This document shows, in pieces, positions 4,671 through 6,872 of a stretch of 6,872 bases of DNA. A program made the position numbers and the translations under genes. The notes under the pieces were generated by a model. The model had not been told where the DNA came from, made no database searches, and saw only the letters and a list, made by a program, of their open reading frames with translations. How positions within the stretch are numbered: position 1 is the first letter of the stretch; each line of letters starts with the position of its first letter. The DNA lies in contig JAGDAG010000307.1 of assembly GCA_017959625.1 (NCBI GenBank), positions 1 through 6,872 on the forward strand, given 5' to 3'. The stretch is from Abditibacteriota bacterium. GTDB lineage: Bacteria; Armatimonadota; UBA5829.

Positions 4671-6872
4671 TCAATGCTTGGGGCAGAGATACAGGTCGCA
4701 GCGCGCGTCCGCCCGGGGGTCCCGGAGCAGGGTATAGACCTTCAGACGCTTTCCGGACATATCTTCGGTGAGGGGCAGATAAAAAGTGTAATTCCTGTCC
4801 CGGGTCATGACTATGTGCTCCCATACGTTGGACCTGTAGGCTGTCGCTCTGTCGGGGAAGCCCGTCAGCCTGCCCTCCGTCTCCGCCACGCACCAGGCGC
4901 CCTCCGGGCCGTGTTCGCCTTCTATGGCGGCGGAGATATAGTCGCCGTCCTTCACCCGGGGGAGAGTGACGGTGGCGCAGAGGCACGCCCCCGCGGAATC
5001 CGGCCCGTAAGGCGGCTGGAGGTTGCTTATGCGAGGCCGCGGAGGGACAATTTCCGCGCCGTCCTTCAGCAGCCTGACGGCGTAGATCCTGTCCATAGGC
5101 TGCGGCAGGCGGAAATAGCGTATATGCGGGCTGTTCAGGCGGTAGCGGGCGCATACCAGCTTTCCTTCATTCCGGTAAATGTCATGGATGGAGAACCGTA
5201 CCGCAGGCGCGGCAAAGCTCTCCACGAGGACCGTCTTTTCCACGGCGCCGGTCTCCGTCCAGTCTGCAAGATCCGGAGACGAGGAGCCTTTTTCCGTATA
5301 TATCTGTTCCTGCACCTCGGCGGTGGGGGAAGCGGTCTCGAAGCAGACTATCTCCAGGGCGTCGGCCTCCATTACGCCGCCGAGATCCACCCGGAGGCAG
5401 CCCCCGCCGACGCGCAGGCCGCCGCAGAGGGTCCTGGACTGTCCGTCAAAAAAGGTGTCCGGCCTCCCGTCACAGGCAAAGGCGCCTTCGCAGCCTCTTG
5501 CCCGGTAGGTCTCCTGGGCGAAAAACGCTTCCCGGGCCGCCCGGACCTCGGGTATGGAGGTGCCGCCGGATCTCCGCAGCTCGCGGCTTTCAAGGGAATC
5601 GTTGTCTATGGCGAACTGGGCCGCTTCGTAAAGCTGTTCGCTGCGCCCAAGCTGCTCCGGGGCAGGCCGGGAGGTCCCCAGGAATACGGGGGCAAACTCG
5701 CGGATATCCCTGGGCTCTGCGGTGAGGAAGGGCCTGCTTTCGCCCTTGTCCCACACTCTTATCTGCCCTCCGGGGGTATATACTATACGGGCCTCGAGGG
5801 GGTATCCCCTTTCGTCTTCCCGCACCGTCTCGTATTCGCAGTTGTCCAGATACGGATCCGCTTCTCCTTCGGCGGCGATCTCGAAAAGATGGGCCCTGTG
5901 GGGCATGAGAGCGACCTTTGCAGTATCGCCGTATGAGTAGCGGCCTATGAATTTTTCCGTGGGGTGCCGCCGGATAAGTATCAGCTCCCGGTCCGTGGGG
6001 GCTATGCCGATACGGCCGTCCAGGGGCAGCTCTGTCTCGCGCGTGTTCCAGGTATCGTTGCCCGTGGTGACGAACCTGTGGGAGCCCGCGCCTCTGGAAA
6101 CTGCGTTGGGGCCGCAGGAGGCAGGCAGTATCAGGCCGTTTGTCAGAATGGGCGCGTGGCGCCTGTGGAGGTTGTACACTCTTGCCAGCCGGTGATATTC
6201 GTCGTCTCTCATAAGCCAGGGGTTCCCGTAGATCTCGGGAGCCAGTATCATGCATCTGCCGAAGGCCTGATAGATGAGGTCGTCTTCAAAATACGCCACC
6301 GAGGAAGATATGCACACGCCGTGGTCCTCGGCCAGGCGACTCAGCCTGTCCGGCTCGTTTTCGTCCACGGGCAGGCCCCGGTGAAAGATGAAGCCCCGGT
6401 GGTGCATGCAGGTGCGGTGGTTGCCGCTGAATACGTCCACGTAGGTCTCCGCGCCCTGCCAGAGAAAGGTGGTCACGTATTTTTCCGCTTCGTAGAGTTC
6501 CAGGCGGTGGTTCAGAACTATGAGGTCGGGGCAGTATTTCCGGCACTCCCTGAGCATCTGCGCGTAAAGGGCTGCCTTTTCGGGGCGCAGGGGCCCGCAT
6601 ACTCCGTCGATCTTGAACAGGGCAAACTTATAGCGGCGGCAGAGGCCCGTCATGAAGTCATACCGCTTTTTTGCTTCTTCGGGGGTATCGCCGAAGCCGT
6701 CCGGGCTGCCCCAAAGTCCCATGCGGATCCCGTATCCCGCCGCCTTTTCCACGATGGGGGCGTATCCCCGGGGATATTGGGCGCGGAATTTGGGGCCCTC
6801 CGGATCTCCGTAGCCCAGGCCCGCTCCGTCAAAATTGCCCGCGTCCCAGGCGTAGATCTTTTTCTGCATACC
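4671..6872 (-). CDS. Clan GH-D (alpha-galactosidase-like) protein with discoidin-like domain (5' end outside window)
   Basis: This is probably a glycoside hydrolase of the alpha-galactosidase type; its substrate is unknown. The frame is open to the right edge (a Gly codon precedes the ATG at 6869), so that ATG may be internal. Numbering from it gives 732 residues. Residues 1-240 look like part of a TIM barrel: AWDAGNFDGAG near the start, then a pattern reminiscent of GH27/GH36 in which QYPRGYAPIVEKA precedes GIRMGLWGSPDGFG (47-60). FKIDG (85-89) follows, with Asp88 where these families carry the nucleophile. Downstream comes a beta-rich domain (about 250-400), then an F5/8 type C-like segment (about 440-605; ACDGRPDTFFDG, LRVDLGG, YFRLPQ) that in relatives binds sugars, and a last beta-sandwich-like portion (about 620-732). 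It contains 20 cysteines, many for a secreted enzyme. The acid/base residue is not clear; YFEDDLIYQAF (193-203) is a candidate region. Other clan D or GH31-like families are possible. Confidence 0.6.
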   Translation of the reverse strand, partial: GMQKKIYAWDAGNFDGAGLGYGDPEGPKFRAQYPRGYAPIVEKAAGYGIRMGLWGSPDGFGDTPEEAKKRYDFMTGLCRRYKFALFKIDGVCGPLRPEKAALYAQMLRECRKYCPDLIVLNHRLELYEAEKYVTTFLWQGAETYVDVFSGNHRTCMHHRGFIFHRGLPVDENEPDRLSRLAEDHGVCISSSVAYFEDDLIYQAFGRCMILAPEIYGNPWLMRDDEYHRLARVYNLHRRHAPILTNGLILPASCGPNAVSRGAGSHRFVTTGNDTWNTRETELPLDGRIGIAPTDRELILIRRHPTEKFIGRYSYGDTAKVALMPHRAHLFEIAAEGEADPYLDNCEYETVREDERGYPLEARIVYTPGGQIRVWDKGESRPFLTAEPRDIREFAPVFLGTSRPAPEQLGRSEQLYEAAQFAIDNDSLESRELRRSGGTSIPEVRAAREAFFAQETYRARGCEGAFACDGRPDTFFDGQSRTLCGGLRVGGGCLRVDLGGVMEADALEIVCFETASPTAEVQEQIYTEKGSSSPDLADWTETGAVEKTVLVESFAAPAVRFSIHDIYRNEGKLVCARYRLNSPHIRYFRLPQPMDRIYAVRLLKDGAEIVPPRPRISNLQPPYGPDSAGACLCATVTLPRVKDGDYISAAIEGEHGPEGAWCVAETEGRLTGFPDRATAYRSNVWEHIVMTRDRNYTFYLPLTEDMSGKRLKVYTLLRDPRADARCDLYLCPKH

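Noticed and set aside
3257..4771. 504-codon plus-strand frame opposite mtaB and part of the carboxypeptidase
   Set aside because: It crosses two well-supported genes and an intergenic promoter on the other strand, and has a low-complexity composition rich in Gly, Arg, Pro and His.
4674..5936. 420-codon plus-strand frame opposite the glycosidase-like gene
   Set aside because: Shadow frame; the minus-strand product shows barrel and discoidin-like motifs, this one none.
1..6872. CRISPR array, insertion sequence, attachment site or defence module
   Set aside because: No regularly spaced repeats, transposase or integrase motifs, or terminal inverted repeats were seen, and the gene content is metabolic and housekeeping.

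Overview
All recognisable genes lie on the minus strand. Coding DNA is GC-rich, and the short gaps (1931-2073, 2149-2204, 4535-4670) are clearly richer in A+T. The xylose-binding protein carries a plain Sec signal peptide with no lipobox cysteine, which points to a diderm bacterium with a periplasm. Isoleucine codon ATA is used heavily for a GC-rich genome. I cannot name the phylum; an uncultured, carbohydrate-using bacterium fits the gene content.

Layout in the direction of transcription (right to left): (1) 6872-4671, a large protein open at its 5' end, with a clan GH-D (alpha-galactosidase-like) barrel and an F5/8 type C (discoidin)-like domain. (2) 4656-4628, a promoter, then a leader of about 85 nt with two small stem-loops. 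(3) 4534-3323, a radical-SAM tRNA methylthiotransferase of the MtaB type. It overlaps (4) 3329-2205, a membrane-anchored D-Ala-D-Ala carboxypeptidase (S11 family). (5) 2188-2039, a self-contained tRNA unit: promoter, tRNA with anticodon CAT (Ile2 or elongator Met) and a strong intrinsic terminator. (6) 1972-1, a xylose-type ABC importer operon: extended -10 promoter, XylF-like binding protein, then a XylG-like ATPase that runs off the left edge. A permease gene is expected just outside the window.

The genes form three or four independent transcription units rather than one system. The glycosidase-like protein and the sugar importer are both consistent with plant or host glycan use, but they are separated by housekeeping genes (tRNA modification, peptidoglycan trimming, a tRNA), so a joint pathway is only an inference. 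I found no convincing novel defence system, mobile element, CRISPR array or riboswitch. The points most worth following are the unclassified glycosidase-like protein, the -10 motif shared by three promoters, and the pairing of a CAT tRNA of Ile2 appearance with heavy ATA use.
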